Of a DNA stretch of 64,000 nt, positions 12,246 to 22,014 are shown piece by piece. How positions within the stretch are numbered: the stretch's first letter is position 1; every line of letters begins with the position of its first letter. The notes beneath the pieces are model-generated. The model made no database searches, was not told the origin of the DNA, and saw only the letters and a program-made list of their open reading frames with translations. Origin of the DNA: Neodontobutis hainanensis (lineage: Eukaryota > Chordata > Actinopteri > Gobiiformes > Odontobutidae); the NCBI GenBank assembly GCA_024349245.1, contig JALDNG010000884.1, positions 114,501 through 178,500 on the forward strand. The letters run 5' to 3'. The position numbers and the translations under genes are program-made.

Positions 12246-12837
12246 GTAAGACAGCCCTGTACTGAGCCTGGCACTGCTATAGCACAATATATTAATACGT
12301 TTCACAACATACTGTATAGGAGCCCTGTTAAATATGGAATTATGTAAAACACCACAAGGGATTTACTCACTTAAGATCTTTTGAGATATTTTGAAAAGGT
12401 ATTTTGAAATGAAAAAAACATTTTTTTTTATGTTATAAGCTTTTTTAACTGCAGTAATTGATGGAAATGAAAGTAAAATGTGACACTGTACAACACAGGT
12501 TTCCTTCCAAAAGTACAAGCTCTGAATTCTGCCCTGTTAAAACCATGGCACATTGCTGCCTGTTTAGGACCCACAGACTGCTCTAAAATCTAATTGTATC
12601 ACCAGTCCTTTACAAACTTACACAAAGTTAATTCAGTTCTATTTCCTCCCTCCTGACCGCCAGGGGCGGTGCATTATGCACTAAATGATCATGTTTGTGC
12701 ATGCGCAAGTCGAGAATCTAATACCAACAAAGTCACTTGTGGGGCTATTTAGTCACATGATACCGGAAGCTCAGTCCCGTTTCGTCTTCTCGTGCATAGG
12801 TTAACTTTGTTGTGGAGACTTGTGTTATACAATCCAC

Positions 12838-12880
12838 AATTGTTTATACACTCAGCTTGTAGCTGAGTGTATAAACAATT
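12838..12880. repeat. Perfect 20-bp hairpin with 3-nt loop
   Basis: Left arm AATTGTTTATACACTCAGCT (12838-12857), loop TGT, exact reverse complement at 12861-12880. It sits between the DIRS left end and its RNase H remnant. So tight a perfect palindrome is typical of template-switch replication errors. Confidence 0.95.
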
Positions 12881-13850
12881 AAACGTGATGTGTGAGTTTC
12901 TGAACCACAATCGGAGCAGCGGGAGTGGGACCTCCTCTGCGGGTTGGGGTGCGATGTGGCAGGGCCGCATGGTCCAGGGGGAGTGGCCCCGACATCTGTA
13001 CACAGAACACATAAATGTTCTGGAATTAATTGTTGTACATCTGGCCATGCACCATTTCCTCACGAATCTGAGAAGCAGGCACGTATTAATTTGTACCGAC
13101 AACATGTTGGTGGTCTACCATGTGAACCACATGGGTGGAGTACATTTGGAGAGACTTACACAAGAGACCCACCAGCTCCTGACATGGGCGACACTCCAAT
13201 TTTGCCAGCCTGAGAGCAGTCCACGTACCCGGGGTGCGTGCCCGGCAGAAGGTGTAACCGGGGGAATGGAAGCTTCACCCAGAGGTGGTGGACCGCATCT
13301 GGGGGACTTTTGTCAGGGCAATCTGTTTGCTTCAAGTGAGGCCACCCATTGTCCCCGTTGTTCTCTCTGGTGGACAGCACCAGTCCGTTGGGCCTGGATG
13401 CGCTGGCGCCAGTCGTGCACAACAAAAGCTGACTCAACAAAAGCTGACTCATATCCGCTACCGCGGATGGAAGATTGTATGGATGAGGTAGGGTCAGCCC
13501 AGTTTGTAAGTAAGTTTGACTTACTGAAGGGTTACTGGCAGGTTCCTTTGACAACCAAGGCAGGAGAAATTTCCGCATTTATCACTCCGTTTGGCCTTTA
13601 TGAATATACTGTTATAAGCTTTGGCTTTAGGAATGCACCAGCAACATTTCAGCGTCTCATGAACCTGGTGGTCGCTGGTCTTGTGGGATGTACAGTTTAC
13701 CTTGATGACCTAGTGGTCTATAGTGACACTTGGAAAGATCATGTCAACAGAATTGTAGCTTTGTTTGACCACCTGACTACGGCCAACTTGACAGTTAACC
13801 TGGCAAAGTGTGAGTTTGCTAAGGCGACAGTGACTTATTTGGGCGTGTAG
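12867..13850 (+). pseudogene. Chimeric ORF: DIRS RNase H remnant fused to gypsy RT
   Basis: An open frame of 327 codons joins unrelated pieces. Residues about 20-110 (GWGAMWQGRMVQGEWPRHL, HINVLELIVVHLAM, LICTDNMLVVYHVNHMGG) are a DIRS-type RNase H. The middle is out-of-frame DIRS sequence. From about residue 190 it reads PLPRMEDCMDEVGSAQFVSK, FDLLKGYWQVPL and CTVYLDDLVVYS, a Ty3/gypsy reverse transcriptase with an intact YLDD box. The fusion point (about 13430) has a short direct duplication giving TKADSTKADS. The ORF is an accident of nesting, not a gene; the RT continues in another frame from 13850. Confidence 0.85.
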
Positions 13851-14506
13851 TGGGCCAGGGCCATGTTTGTCCTGTTGATGCAAAGGTTCAAGCAATAGAT
13901 CAATATCCTGCCCCATTAACAAAAAAAGAGCTGATGCATTTCTTGGGCCTTGTAGGTTATTATCGGGCTTTCTGCAAAAACTTTTCAACTGTAGTTGCTC
14001 CTCTAATGGCCTTATTGAAAGGCAATGTTAAGTTTTTGTGGTCTATTGAGTGCCAGATGGCATTTGAGAATGTTAAGATTTTGTTATTTTCTGCGCCGGT
14101 CCTTACAGCTCCATGCGTAGATCAACCTTTTAAGTTGGAAGTTGATGCAAGTCTTGTTGAGGCAGATGCCGTGTTGCTCCAAGAAAAGGAAGGGGTAGAT
14201 AGACCAGTCTGCTATTTTTCTATGAAGTTTAATTCCTATCAACTTAACTATTCTACAATGGAAAAGGAGGCACTGGCCCTAATTTGGGCACTTCAGCATT
14301 TTGTTGTTTATGTCTTTTCAGGTCAGGTCCCACTAGTTGTCTATACAGAACACAACCCTTTGACCTTTTTGAGTTCACTAAGTTGTCCGAACCGTAGATT
14401 GATGAGGTGGGCGTTATTCCTGCAATCCTATTCTCTTGACATAAAACACATTAAAGGTACAGAGAATCTGGTGGCGGATGCTTTATCCCGAGCGCCCATA
14501 GGGTGA
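13850..14506 (+). pseudogene. Ty3/gypsy RT thumb and RNase H fragment
   Basis: Continues the gypsy pol after a frameshift. MHFLGLVGYYRAFCKNFSTV is the RT connection, FKLEVDASLVEADAVLLQ and TMEKEALALIWALQHFVVYV are the RNase H core, and LVADALSRAP is the end of RNase H. The usual RNase H DAS motif is kept. The integrase that should follow is absent; a polypurine-type tract and LTR come next, so an internal deletion removed it. It is a different gypsy lineage from the sushi-type element at 42.9 kb. Confidence 0.88.
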
Positions 14507-14582
14507 AAGTTGGTGCCATCTATTGTTTGGGGTAAGTGCATGGTGGGCCGCTGTGGTGGGCCACTTTTTTGTTAGGGGAGGG

Positions 14583-15047
14583 TGTGATGCCCCTGTGATT
14601 CCCTGACTGGGCACACCTGTGGGGCTTGGGTTGTTGGTCAGGTGACCTGGTGCCTTTGGCCTCAGGCTGTGGTCTGCCTACTTGCAGGTCGGAGACCGGA
14701 TGCCACCTGGTTTGTTTGCTTTGCCTTAGTCTTGGTTTTGAAGGTTGACTTTGGTTTAGTTTTAGTTTGGTTTGGTCAGTAGATTTCCTCTTTTGTTTAG
14801 TTAAGGTTTATGTCAATAGGTACTGACTACAACACACACACACCCACACACTTACACACTCCTTTGTTTCACTCACCTTCAACACTAGCATTACACCTTT
14901 GATTATACAGATGGACACCTTTCATACCACATATTATAAGTTATGTTGTTTATATTGACTTTGGTTTCAATAAAGATAATTTTTCCTTAATTGTTATGTC
15001 TGTTCGTGTCCTCTCTTTGTTCCGACCCCTTGAGCCAGGGTCATAAC
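14583..15047 (+). repeat. 3' LTR of the gypsy fragment
   Basis: A purine-rich tract (ttaggggaggg) immediately precedes a TGTGATGCCCCTGTG start. About 460 bp later, after an AATAAA signal (14970-14975), the block ends near ccagggtcataac where L2 coding begins. The right border is approximate. Confidence 0.6.
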
Positions 15048-15049
15048 TC

Positions 15050-16240
15050 CTTAACTGGCTGCATCCAACCACTAGACTCACTGACACTGCGCTAAACTGG
15101 TTTAAATCGTACCTCACTAATAGAACCGAGTAGATTTCACTTGGAAATGCAAGGTCAACACAGTTACCTGCGGGTCCAACAGGGTCAGTCCTTGGCCTCA
15201 TTCTTTTCATCATTTACATTATTCCCCTCGGTCATGTCATTAGCCACTATGGAGTCTCTTTTCACTGCTATGCTGATGACACACAACTGTACATTAAATC
15301 AGAAACGCACACATCTGCAAATTCACTAACATCATCTTCGTCATAAACACTCACTGCCTTCCTCCAGTTAAACAGCTCTAAAACTTAGGCAATTCTTGTT
15401 GGCACACCACATCCAACGCAGTCTTCCTCCATAACTGGTATAACTAACTCTGGTCAGGATATTCCCCTCTCCACAACTGTCAACAATCTTGGTGTAAGAT
15501 TTGACCCACAACTCAGCTTTGAAGCCCATATCAAAAACCTCTGCAAGACATCTTTCTACCATCTCAGAAATATTGCAAAACTTCGTGCAACACTAACCTT
15601 AGCAGATGCTGAAAAGCTGGTCCATGCCTTTGTCTCCTCCAGGCTGGATTACTGCAACGCACTTCTCATCGGGATCCCTAAAAAAAGCCTGCAGAGACTG
15701 CAGTATGTTCAGAATAGTGCAGCAAGGATCCTGTTGAGAGTTTGCAAATATGATCACATCACACCCATTCTCCATTCACTTCACCGGCTTCCTGCTTCCG
15801 CCAGGATTGAATATAAGGTTGCCTTCTAACCCACCAGTGCATTTATGGAAATGCTCCCCCCTATCTGAAAGAACTACTTAAAACCTTCAACTACAACTCT
15901 ATCACTCCGTTCAAAAAACTCAAACCGTTTCTATCCTTCCAAAACTACGCTCAGTACTATGGGTGATCGGGCTTTCTGTTCTGCTGCTCATCGGATATTG
16001 GAATGCCCTACCCGACCATCTGAGGGCACCTCAAGCTCTTGAGAGCTTTAAAAAAGGACTTAAAACATTTCTTTTTGGGAGAACATATGCCTTTTAACGA
16101 TTGGATTTATTATTGTTTTACAATTGTTTTTATTTTATTTTTTTAATGATCTTAATCTGTAGCACTTTGAGATTTGTGTCCAAATGTAAAGTGCAATACA
16201 AATAAAATCTATTATTATTATTATTATTATTATTATTATG
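15050..16240 (+). mobile_element. L2-like LINE fragment (3' half of RT) with (ATT)n tail
   Basis: Translated blocks in shifting frames include LTDTALNWFKSYLTNRTE, HCYADDTQLYI (catalytic YADD region), LGVRFDPQLSFEAHIKNL, SRLDYCNALL and YKVAF, characteristic of L2/Maui-type LINEs. The 3' end reads caatacaaataaaat followed by an ATT microsatellite (16211-16239), a normal LINE 3' end. It is 5'-truncated and broken by stops. Confidence 0.85.
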
Positions 16241-16244
16241 TCTA

Positions 16245-16560
16245 TGTAATGGCAACCGCTGCGATGCGCAAAACAAACCGGTTGCTTTGTTTGCTATGTT
16301 GGTCCACATAGGGGCCAGGCGCTGTCTAAACAACAATTGGCACACTGGGTGGTGAGTTCGACTACCCAGGCGTACAATGCCCGTGACCAACCACTACCGG
16401 TAGGAGTAAAGTGTCACTCTCCAAAGGGCATTACCACTTCCTAGGCAGCAAAGACTGGGGTGCCTTTGGAGGTAGTTTGTGCTACAGCGTCATTGACTAC
16501 TCAACATCCGTTCACTAGATTTTACAGTGAACATCCACTGGAAGGAGTTTTAAAACAGGA
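16245..16560 (+). pseudogene. DIRS tyrosine-recombinase C-terminal remnant
   Basis: One frame gives TQAYNARDQPLPVGVKCHS followed by KGITTS and then PFTRFYS. This is the H-x-x-(R/K)-G box and the TRFY (catalytic tyrosine) box of DIRS-type tyrosine recombinases. The Arg of HSTRG is Lys here (HSPKG) and a stop lies between the boxes. Order and position just inside the right inverted repeat fit a DIRS element. Confidence 0.7.
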
Positions 16561-16893
16561 CACTTCTATGTTCTGATAAGGTATGCTAGATTAGGGTCTG
16601 CTGATTCCTTGTGACCTTGCTGGTATACGTCATCCAGTGCTTAATGCACCGCCCCTGGCGCTCAGGAGGGATTCATAGAACCGTTGTTACATATGTAACT
16701 CTCATTTTCAGCAATTGGAACAACCACCCTCCCTGATTATGACAGTTCAGACATTCTTCTTTTTAGATTATTTTAATATTTTATATAAATGCATCAAATG
16801 TAAGAGAAAATGACTACATTCTTCAAAACAACTAAACAACCTCTCTTTCTGTTAGTTATCTGCTCACTGTGAAGGCTTGTCTGTGTGGCGTAG

Positions 16894-16990
16894 GTGGTTC
16901 CTGCAGTTCGTCCTGGCCTGGTTAGCTGAGAACGAGGAGGTGTCCATGGAGTTCATGCTTGGAGCCCTGGAGAGAGACAAGAGAGAGGGG
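16894..16990 (+). CDS. unc13: unc13 exon, WFLQFVLAWLAENEEVS segment
   Basis: Acceptor ctgtgtggcgtag, donor gtgaga; 97 bp. Its first base completes Met with the previous exon; it then encodes WFLQFVLAWLAENEEVSMEF and MLGALERDKREG, matching the conserved YPxWFxxFxxxWLxENEEVS region of UNC13. Ends in phase 0. Confidence 0.92.
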
Positions 16991-17039
16991 GTGAGACACA
17001 CTGACAGCAGAAACAAATAGTCAGAATCTTAAATCACAG

Positions 17040-17040
<1 letters not shown>

Positions 17041-17070
<30 letters not shown>

Positions 17071-17190
17071 CTTCTTCTTCTTCTTCTTCTTCTTCTTCTT
17101 CTTCTTCTTCTTCTTCTTCTTCTTCTTCTTCTTCTTCTTCTTCTTCTTCTTCTTCTTCTTCTTCTTCTTCTTCTTCTTCTTCTTCTTCTT
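17041..17190. repeat. (CTT)50 microsatellite
   Basis: 150 bp of uninterrupted CTT, about 50 bp downstream of the unc13 exon ending at 16990. A pure purine/pyrimidine mirror tract of this length can form triplex DNA and is expected to be length-polymorphic. The poly-Glu and poly-Lys frames on the minus strand are artefacts of the repeat. Confidence 0.99.
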
Positions 17191-17429
17191 CACACTGAAT
17201 ACAGACAGAGACAGAATTATGAAATACGATGCCCTTTCTAAGGCAGGCAATAATGGGACAATGTTGAACCCCCAAAACTGAAAATATGTTTAATCCTGAA
17301 TTGTGCTGCCAGTGTCACAGAAGTTAACACTTTACAAGTTAGGTCAGTTAGTAAGTTAGTAAATTGAACTATGCCTGTTACATATATATAGCAAGGTGTA
17401 TTTGCTGATGAACTGTGTTGATTGTACAG

Positions 17430-17573
17430 TTCCAACCTACCTCGGAGCACGCGCTCTTCTCCAGTTCTGTTGTGGATGTGTTCACTCAGCTCAATCAGAG
17501 CTTTGAGATTATCAAAAAGCTGGACTGCCCTGACCCTGCTGTGATGGCCCATTACAACCGCCGCTTTGCCAAG
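17430..17573 (+). CDS. unc13: unc13 exon, SEHALFSSSVVDVFTQLNQS segment
   Basis: Acceptor attgtacag, donor gtgaca; 144 bp, phase 0 both ends. Encodes SEHALFSSSVVDVFTQLNQS then FEIIKKLDCPDP and RRFAK, nearly identical to the same region in other UNC13 proteins (MHD1 part of the MUN domain). Confidence 0.95.
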
Positions 17574-17873
17574 GTGACATCACACAGCTCCAGTGGTCCC
17601 TGCTGCTGCTGGAGCAATTTTAGATAAAAAAGATCAAATGTGTGCTTAACAATACTGGACACTGAAGGTTTTGCAGTCTAATCCCATATGTATCAAAAAA
17701 TATTAAAAGCACATTCAAAGATGTGTTTTATGAAGTTTGAAACAGAGAAAAAGGAAGCATGATCAATATTGGTACTGTATTCACACAGTGTTTAACAACA
17801 CAGATAATTGTGGGATTACATTGGTCTAATGAACATGAATTTAAATGGTAAATGGTATTTGTTTTGTTATTAG

Positions 17874-17951
17874 ACTATCTCCAGAGTGCTGCTGCAGTAC
17901 AGTGCCCTGCTGGCCAAGAGCTTCCCCTTCTACTGCAATAAGGAGAAGATT
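17874..17951 (+). CDS. unc13: unc13 exon, TISRVLLQYSALLAKSF segment
   Basis: Acceptor gttattag, donor gtgagt; 78 bp, phase 0 both ends. Encodes TISRVLLQYSALLAKSFPFY then CNKEKI, the helix following RRFAK in UNC13. Confidence 0.93.
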
Positions 17952-18059
17952 GTGAGTAAAGTTGCATTTCTTTTCTTTGGAAAAAACACCTTCAAAAAGT
18001 CTGGATTAGTTGTCATAATTTGTTGTCTCCTGATCAGTGCATATGTGTGATGCTGTTCT

Positions 18060-18190
18060 CTTCTCTGTGCTCTGTGACCTTTACAAGATCTAAATCTTGT
18101 AAATTGTCTTTTAGTTCTCTAAAGCACTTTGAGTTACCCAGTGTATGAATTGTGCTATATAAATAAAATTGCCTTGCCTTGCCTTGCCTT
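18060..18190 (+). repeat. LINE-like 3' tail abutting a splice acceptor
   Basis: The sequence aaagcactttgagttaccca, then gtgctatataaataaaat, and then (TTGCC)n is a common fish LINE/SINE 3' end. A related copy in the opposite orientation is at 49409-49460. The TTGCC repeats run to within about 8 bp of the unc13 exon at 18198 and supply its pyrimidine-rich tract. Confidence 0.8.
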
Positions 18191-18197
18191 GGTGCAG

Positions 18198-18275
18198 CCT
18201 TGTGTGCTCATGAACAACATCCAGCAGATGAGAGTCCTCCTCAAGAAGATGTTTGAGTCGATAGGAGCCACACAG
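18198..18275 (+). CDS. unc13: unc13 exon, CVLMNNIQQMRVLLKKMFE segment
   Basis: Acceptor ttggtgcag, donor gtgagt; 78 bp, phase 0 both ends. Encodes PCVLMNNIQQMRVLLKKMFE then SIGATQ, aligned to the conserved MNNxQQLRVxLEKMFE segment. The acceptor lies in transposon-derived sequence. Confidence 0.95.
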
Positions 18276-18811
18276 GTGAGTTTCCCTCGAGCAGCAGGGT
18301 TAGTTAGTTAGTTAGTTAGTTGAATTTTGATTTTAGTCCCTTGAAATGTGAATTTCTTAGAGTTTACCATGAATATAGCGCCCTCTGCACAAAGAACTGT
18401 CCAGTTTCCAGAAGTCAGATCAGCAGACCACTGCTGTTGTTGAGAATGCATTTTTTTTAGACATCATGTGGACTGTATGTGTGTGCTCGCATGAGGAACC
18501 GCACCAGGGTTATGTTTTTATTTTTCTGCCTCATTATTTCAATATAAGTTTAATATATATTAATTGCAGCTGTTGCTTGTAGGTTTTGCAGACATGGCAT
18601 GAGGAGGTATATATTTACATAAATGATTAACAATTAGTATCACATTTGTGCTGGGTAAACGCTCAACATGGTACTTTCATTTCTTTCTTTCATACTTTTA
18701 TACTTTTATTACTTCATTACTTCATTTCGTTTTATACACATTGATCATCTGCATTTTGCTTATATTCATATGGTCTGACAGGTGAGTAATGGCCTGTGTT
18801 TCTCTGTCCAG

Positions 18812-18832
18812 CTGACAGCTAAGGAGGAGAGA
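18812..18832 (+). CDS. unc13: Candidate unc13 microexon 1 (LTAKEER)
   Basis: A 21 bp block with acceptor ttctctgtccag and donor gtatgt encodes LTAKEER in phase 0, the same phase as the flanking exons at 18198 and 36566. Splice sites are good, but the exon is not needed for continuity with the family, so it would be a cassette microexon. Sequence evidence only. Confidence 0.45.
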
Positions 18833-18990
18833 GTATGTTTTGTTCTAATTACAGCCTCTCAGGTCAAACTGATGAACATCATAGCTGCACCTGTGAAACC
18901 CCACGGTGTTCACCTGCAGCTCTGCATTAATGTCCACCTGCTTGAATTGAAGTTATCAAACATACTGATCTAATGGTGTTCTTCCTAAAG

Positions 18991-19137
18991 CTGGAAGAGG
19001 AGGAGGAGGAGGAGGAGGAGGAGGAGAAGAAGGAGAAGGAGGAGGAGGAGGAGAAGAAGGAGAAGGAGGAGGAGAAGAAGGAGAAGGAGGAGGAGGAGGA
19101 GGAGAAGAAGGAGAAGGAGGAGGAGGAGGAGGAAGAG
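18991..19137 (+). CDS. unc13: Candidate unc13 cassette exon, Glu/Lys-rich
   Basis: 147 bp (49 codons, phase 0 at both ends) between acceptor gttcttcctaaag and donor gtgggt. It is a GAG/GAA/AAG repeat coding LEEEEE blocks alternating with KKEKEE. It may be an exonised microsatellite or simply an intronic repeat that happens to sit between splice-like sites. Exact phase compatibility and neighbouring microexon candidates favour use in the mRNA. Confidence 0.42.
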
Positions 19138-19634
19138 GTGGGTCAAACTCCAAAATTCAATCCTATGATTTTAGCAAAAAATGTGTACTGTAGTTTGTAA
19201 GCAGGCTTCTGTACTCATTACTAGATGTCAACTCATTTCTTGAAAACATAGTTTTCTTTGGTTCACTCTGCATAATATCTGAGCAGGCAATGCAGCGGAC
19301 TAAATATAGAGTGCAGTGGCTCAGTGGTGCATTTAGTGGATATTCAACAGATGTTATTGAATTTAAAGAAGTTGTATGATTTAGTCCAAATCACAATTCT
19401 GTGAATGATCAGTTTTTTTCCAGTGGACTCCAGTGGATTTCCTCCTTGCCTCACATCCAGCAAATATTCTCAGCATGAAGGGAAATACAGGAGACCATGC
19501 CCATAATCCATTAACTTTATCTACCACTCTGCCACTCTGTGATGTAGTGACATAATAACTGTGCATTACATTTACATAATGTCTTGCTTTGTTCATTTGT
19601 CTGCTCTCTTTCTGATTTGGATCTTTCTCTGGAG

Positions 19635-19664
19635 ACTGAGGTCAACAAAAAAACAACAAAAAAG
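19635..19664 (+). CDS. unc13: Candidate unc13 microexon 3 (TEVNKKTTKK)
   Basis: 30 bp, phase 0, with a long pyrimidine-rich lead (ctgctctctttctg...tctctggag) and donor gtaggc. Encodes TEVNKKTTKK. If used together with the two candidates upstream it would complete a charged insert before IDSDAVDILNELQ. Confidence 0.4.
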
Positions 19665-19794
19665 GTAGGCTACAGTATTTATACAGAAAGAACTCTGGGT
19701 TTTAAATGGGATTAATCAGAAACTCTGGTTACATTGGAATCATAATAGAGCTACACTAAACAAAGAATATGCGGATAATATGTAGATATATGCA

Positions 19795-19895
19795 GATCTC
19801 TGTCTGCCCCAAGTGTGAGTGTGTGTGTGAATGGGGTGAATGGAAGCATCATGTGAAGTGCTTTGGGTGCCTGAGAAGGGTACAAAACATCTCTG
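19795..19895. repeat. Interspersed repeat tail, copy 2 (inverted relative to 11430)
   Basis: Contains ctgccccaagtgtgagtgtg, gaatggaagcatcatgtgaa and gtgctttgggtgcc, the reverse complement of the repeat at 11430-11605 with moderate divergence. Confidence 0.5.
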
Positions 19896-19986
19896 AATCT
19901 CTCTTAAGTGAATGTGAGGCATCAGTGTTTTGATGGTTCTGATCTAACAGACACTCCTACCTTTATCTCAATAGAATTTGGACTTA

Positions 19987-20068
19987 AGGGCTTTTTTTTT
20001 TTTTTTTTGAGCCCATATAAGTCAGACTTTCTGACTTGTATGGGCTCAAAATAGAAAAAAAATGCCCT
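19987..20068. repeat. Near-perfect hairpin with poly-T/poly-A flanks
   Basis: The arms TGAGCCCATATAAGTCAGA and TCTGACTTGTATGGGCTCA pair with one mismatch around a 3-nt loop. An outer layer (aagggc...gcccTT with T/A runs) extends the stem. It resembles a foldback element or a template-switch product. Confidence 0.85.
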
Positions 20069-20644
20069 TGTTCATTTTGGTTTCAACACACTGTTGTAAA
20101 TAGTTGGTAAGTGGTATCTGAGGCCTCCTCCTCTGTTTAGTGAGTTTTTTTTATTTGAAAAAAAATTGCTTCCTTCACACCTCTCTCAAACCATCCGGCC
20201 TCATTGCTGTCCTCAAAGGAATGCCCTTACTCTTTCTAACACTTAGTTTGATTTTGGTATAATTTAGTGTTAATAATTACAGACAAAACAGAGATGTCAA
20301 GTCTCCCTCTACAACTCTTGTCTCAACAGGTGTATCTGTGCACCTGCAGCTCACTGGCCCTGGGACAGAATGTGTTGTAGATACTCAAGGTATAAATATG
20401 AAATAAGACCAGTGTCAAGTCCAGTTTATTCATTTAATAAGTAATATGCACAAAAGACCCAAGTCTAACCAAATAAAATATTAACATCATGACAAAGTAG
20501 TAATAAACATTGTTTCTGACGTTGTAGGTAATGCACAGGTGAGACAGGTTAGTGAGTGAGCTGCATAACAGTCCATCCAGGCTTTGAGGCAGTAGCACTA
20601 AACCCCGGTTACAGGCTCTGTCACTTGTATTGTAGAGTTACACT

Positions 20645-21038
20645 TTTTTTTTCATTTTCTACCGCTTTGTCCCGTTAGGGGTTGCAGGTGACTGGAGCCT
20701 ATCCCAGCAGCTTTGGGCCTGAGGCGGGGTACACCCTGGACAGTGGCCAGTTAGTCGCAGGGCTGACATTTAGATACAGACAATGACAAACAATCATTCA
20801 CTCTCACATTCATTCACTAGGGACACTTTAGAGTTGCCGATTAACCCGTACATACATGTCTTTGGACGGTGGGAGAAGCTGGAGTACCCGGAGAGAACCC
20901 ACGGTCACACGTGGAGGACATGCAGACTCCTCACAGAAAGACCGGAGACAGCCGAGAATATTTGAGTCGGCCGGGTTTTGAACTCACGACCTTCTTGCTG
21001 TGAGGCAGGAGTGCTAACCACTCTGCCACGTGCACCCA
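20645..21038 (-). repeat. V-SINE (DANA/Mermaid-like), near full length
   Basis: Read on the minus strand it starts with a tRNA-like head (gtggcagagtggttagcact ... gttcaaaacccggc, box A and box B-like), then the conserved V-SINE core (gaggagtctgcatgtcctcc, gtgggttctctccgggtact), and ends gacaaagcggtagaaaatga plus an A-rich tail. Other copies are at 41957-42252 and 25296/30706. Confidence 0.85.
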
Positions 21039-21499
21039 TGATTGTAAATCCTGCTCAGTCAGGACAGAGGCTTTTTACTTTGTGTTTGAAAGTCACTGTC
21101 AGTTGCACTTATTGTGAGCAAAGATGGTGAAATGCAAGAGCCAGTGTTACACAGGCTGATTAACTTCATGAGCTGTTCCAAAATTTTAAAGAATCTTGAG
21201 TGTGTTCAACAGTGTATTAGTGTTTACATTAGTCTGAATGTAGTCAGCAAAATAAAGTCTCAAAGTATAGTGCTAAATGCAGTTTTCAGAGACTGAATCT
21301 AAGATGATAGACAGCAGGAACAGTAACCAGGTCCTGAAAATAAAATAAACATAAACATGATTTTATTTCTTAAAATTAGACCATGTTATTGACAATAAAA
21401 TGATAGATTATCACACACCTCATTGTTCTTATTAGAGTATTTAAAACGAGTAATTCCACTAAAACAGTAAAAAAACTGAAACTGGACTAAACACATTAC

Positions 21500-21642
21500 C
21501 TTGTACAGTCCATAATGCTCTCACTTCCATCTGGATGTTAGCTGGAGTCAGCAGTGGACACACTTTTCCCTTTTATTGGTGTAAAGCTAGTCCTTGGACA
21601 TCTGTCACATGACACACTCCTATTAGGTGTTCTGGTCTGGGG
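21500..21642 (-). other. Possible minus-strand exon (end of THAP-like transcript)
   Basis: Acceptor cttgtttttgcag and donor acaag|gtaatg on the minus strand bound about 143 bp. Joined in the frame of the candidate exon at 21940, it adds only PPDQNT before a stop, so it would carry the C-terminus and 3' UTR. Speculative. Confidence 0.25.
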
Positions 21643-21939
21643 GGCTGCAAAAACAAGAGTTTAACAAATGATTTGTTATCTTGAGTACATGATGAGACCC
21701 AAACATCTCAGTCTGCAACTTACAAAAACTGCACAATCCCTAAAAGATACTCTGCCTTTGCACAACCAGCCTTTTCATTTCAAACCATCAAACAATGGAA
21801 TCAACTCCTAGACAGCCTAAAGTTCTAAATCTGGTACAAAGCATATATTTTCTTGTGAGATTAAAGTATTTTTACATGGTACCTGAAAAATAAAGAATAA
21901 AACTAAACATACAAAAGCTTTACAGTATTCAAACTCACC

Positions 21940-22014
21940 TTTGCTTCTCCTGATAGGCTTCACGGTTGTCTGCACACCTGCAGATCTGGTTCAGACTGGC
22001 ACCCACCTTCTCTG
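21940..22014 (-). other. Possible minus-strand coding exon (KVGASLNQICRCADN)
   Basis: Bounded on the minus strand by acceptor aagatgaccag and donor aag|gtgagt. The open frame encodes KVGASLNQICRCADNREAYQ. No family is recognised. It is listed because both splice sites are good and it lies downstream of the THAP-like exon on the same strand. Confidence 0.3.

Larger units (their letters stand above)
12637..16705 (+). mobile_element. Old DIRS-like retrotransposon with nested gypsy and L2 pieces
   Basis: The ends are inverted repeats. The left end (about 12637-12684) and the reverse complement of the right end (about 16631-16682) share ccagggggcggt-type sequence followed by gcattawgcact, with only a few mismatches. 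Inside the left end is a DIRS RNase H region; inside the right end is a C-terminal tyrosine-recombinase relic (16250-16540). Gag and RT are missing. A gypsy pol/LTR fragment and an L2 LINE fragment fill the middle. The element occupies most of the unc13 intron 12246-16893. Inverted rather than direct terminal repeats together with RNase H and a YR relic identify the DIRS group. Confidence 0.8.

Noticed and set aside
17021..17275. Poly-Glu and poly-Lys proteins on the minus strand
   Set aside because: Pure translation of the (CTT)50 microsatellite; no start context or conserved sequence.
18956..19153. Pro/Ser-rich minus-strand protein
   Set aside because: It is the antisense of the GAG/GAA repeat; the + strand candidate exon is the better reading.
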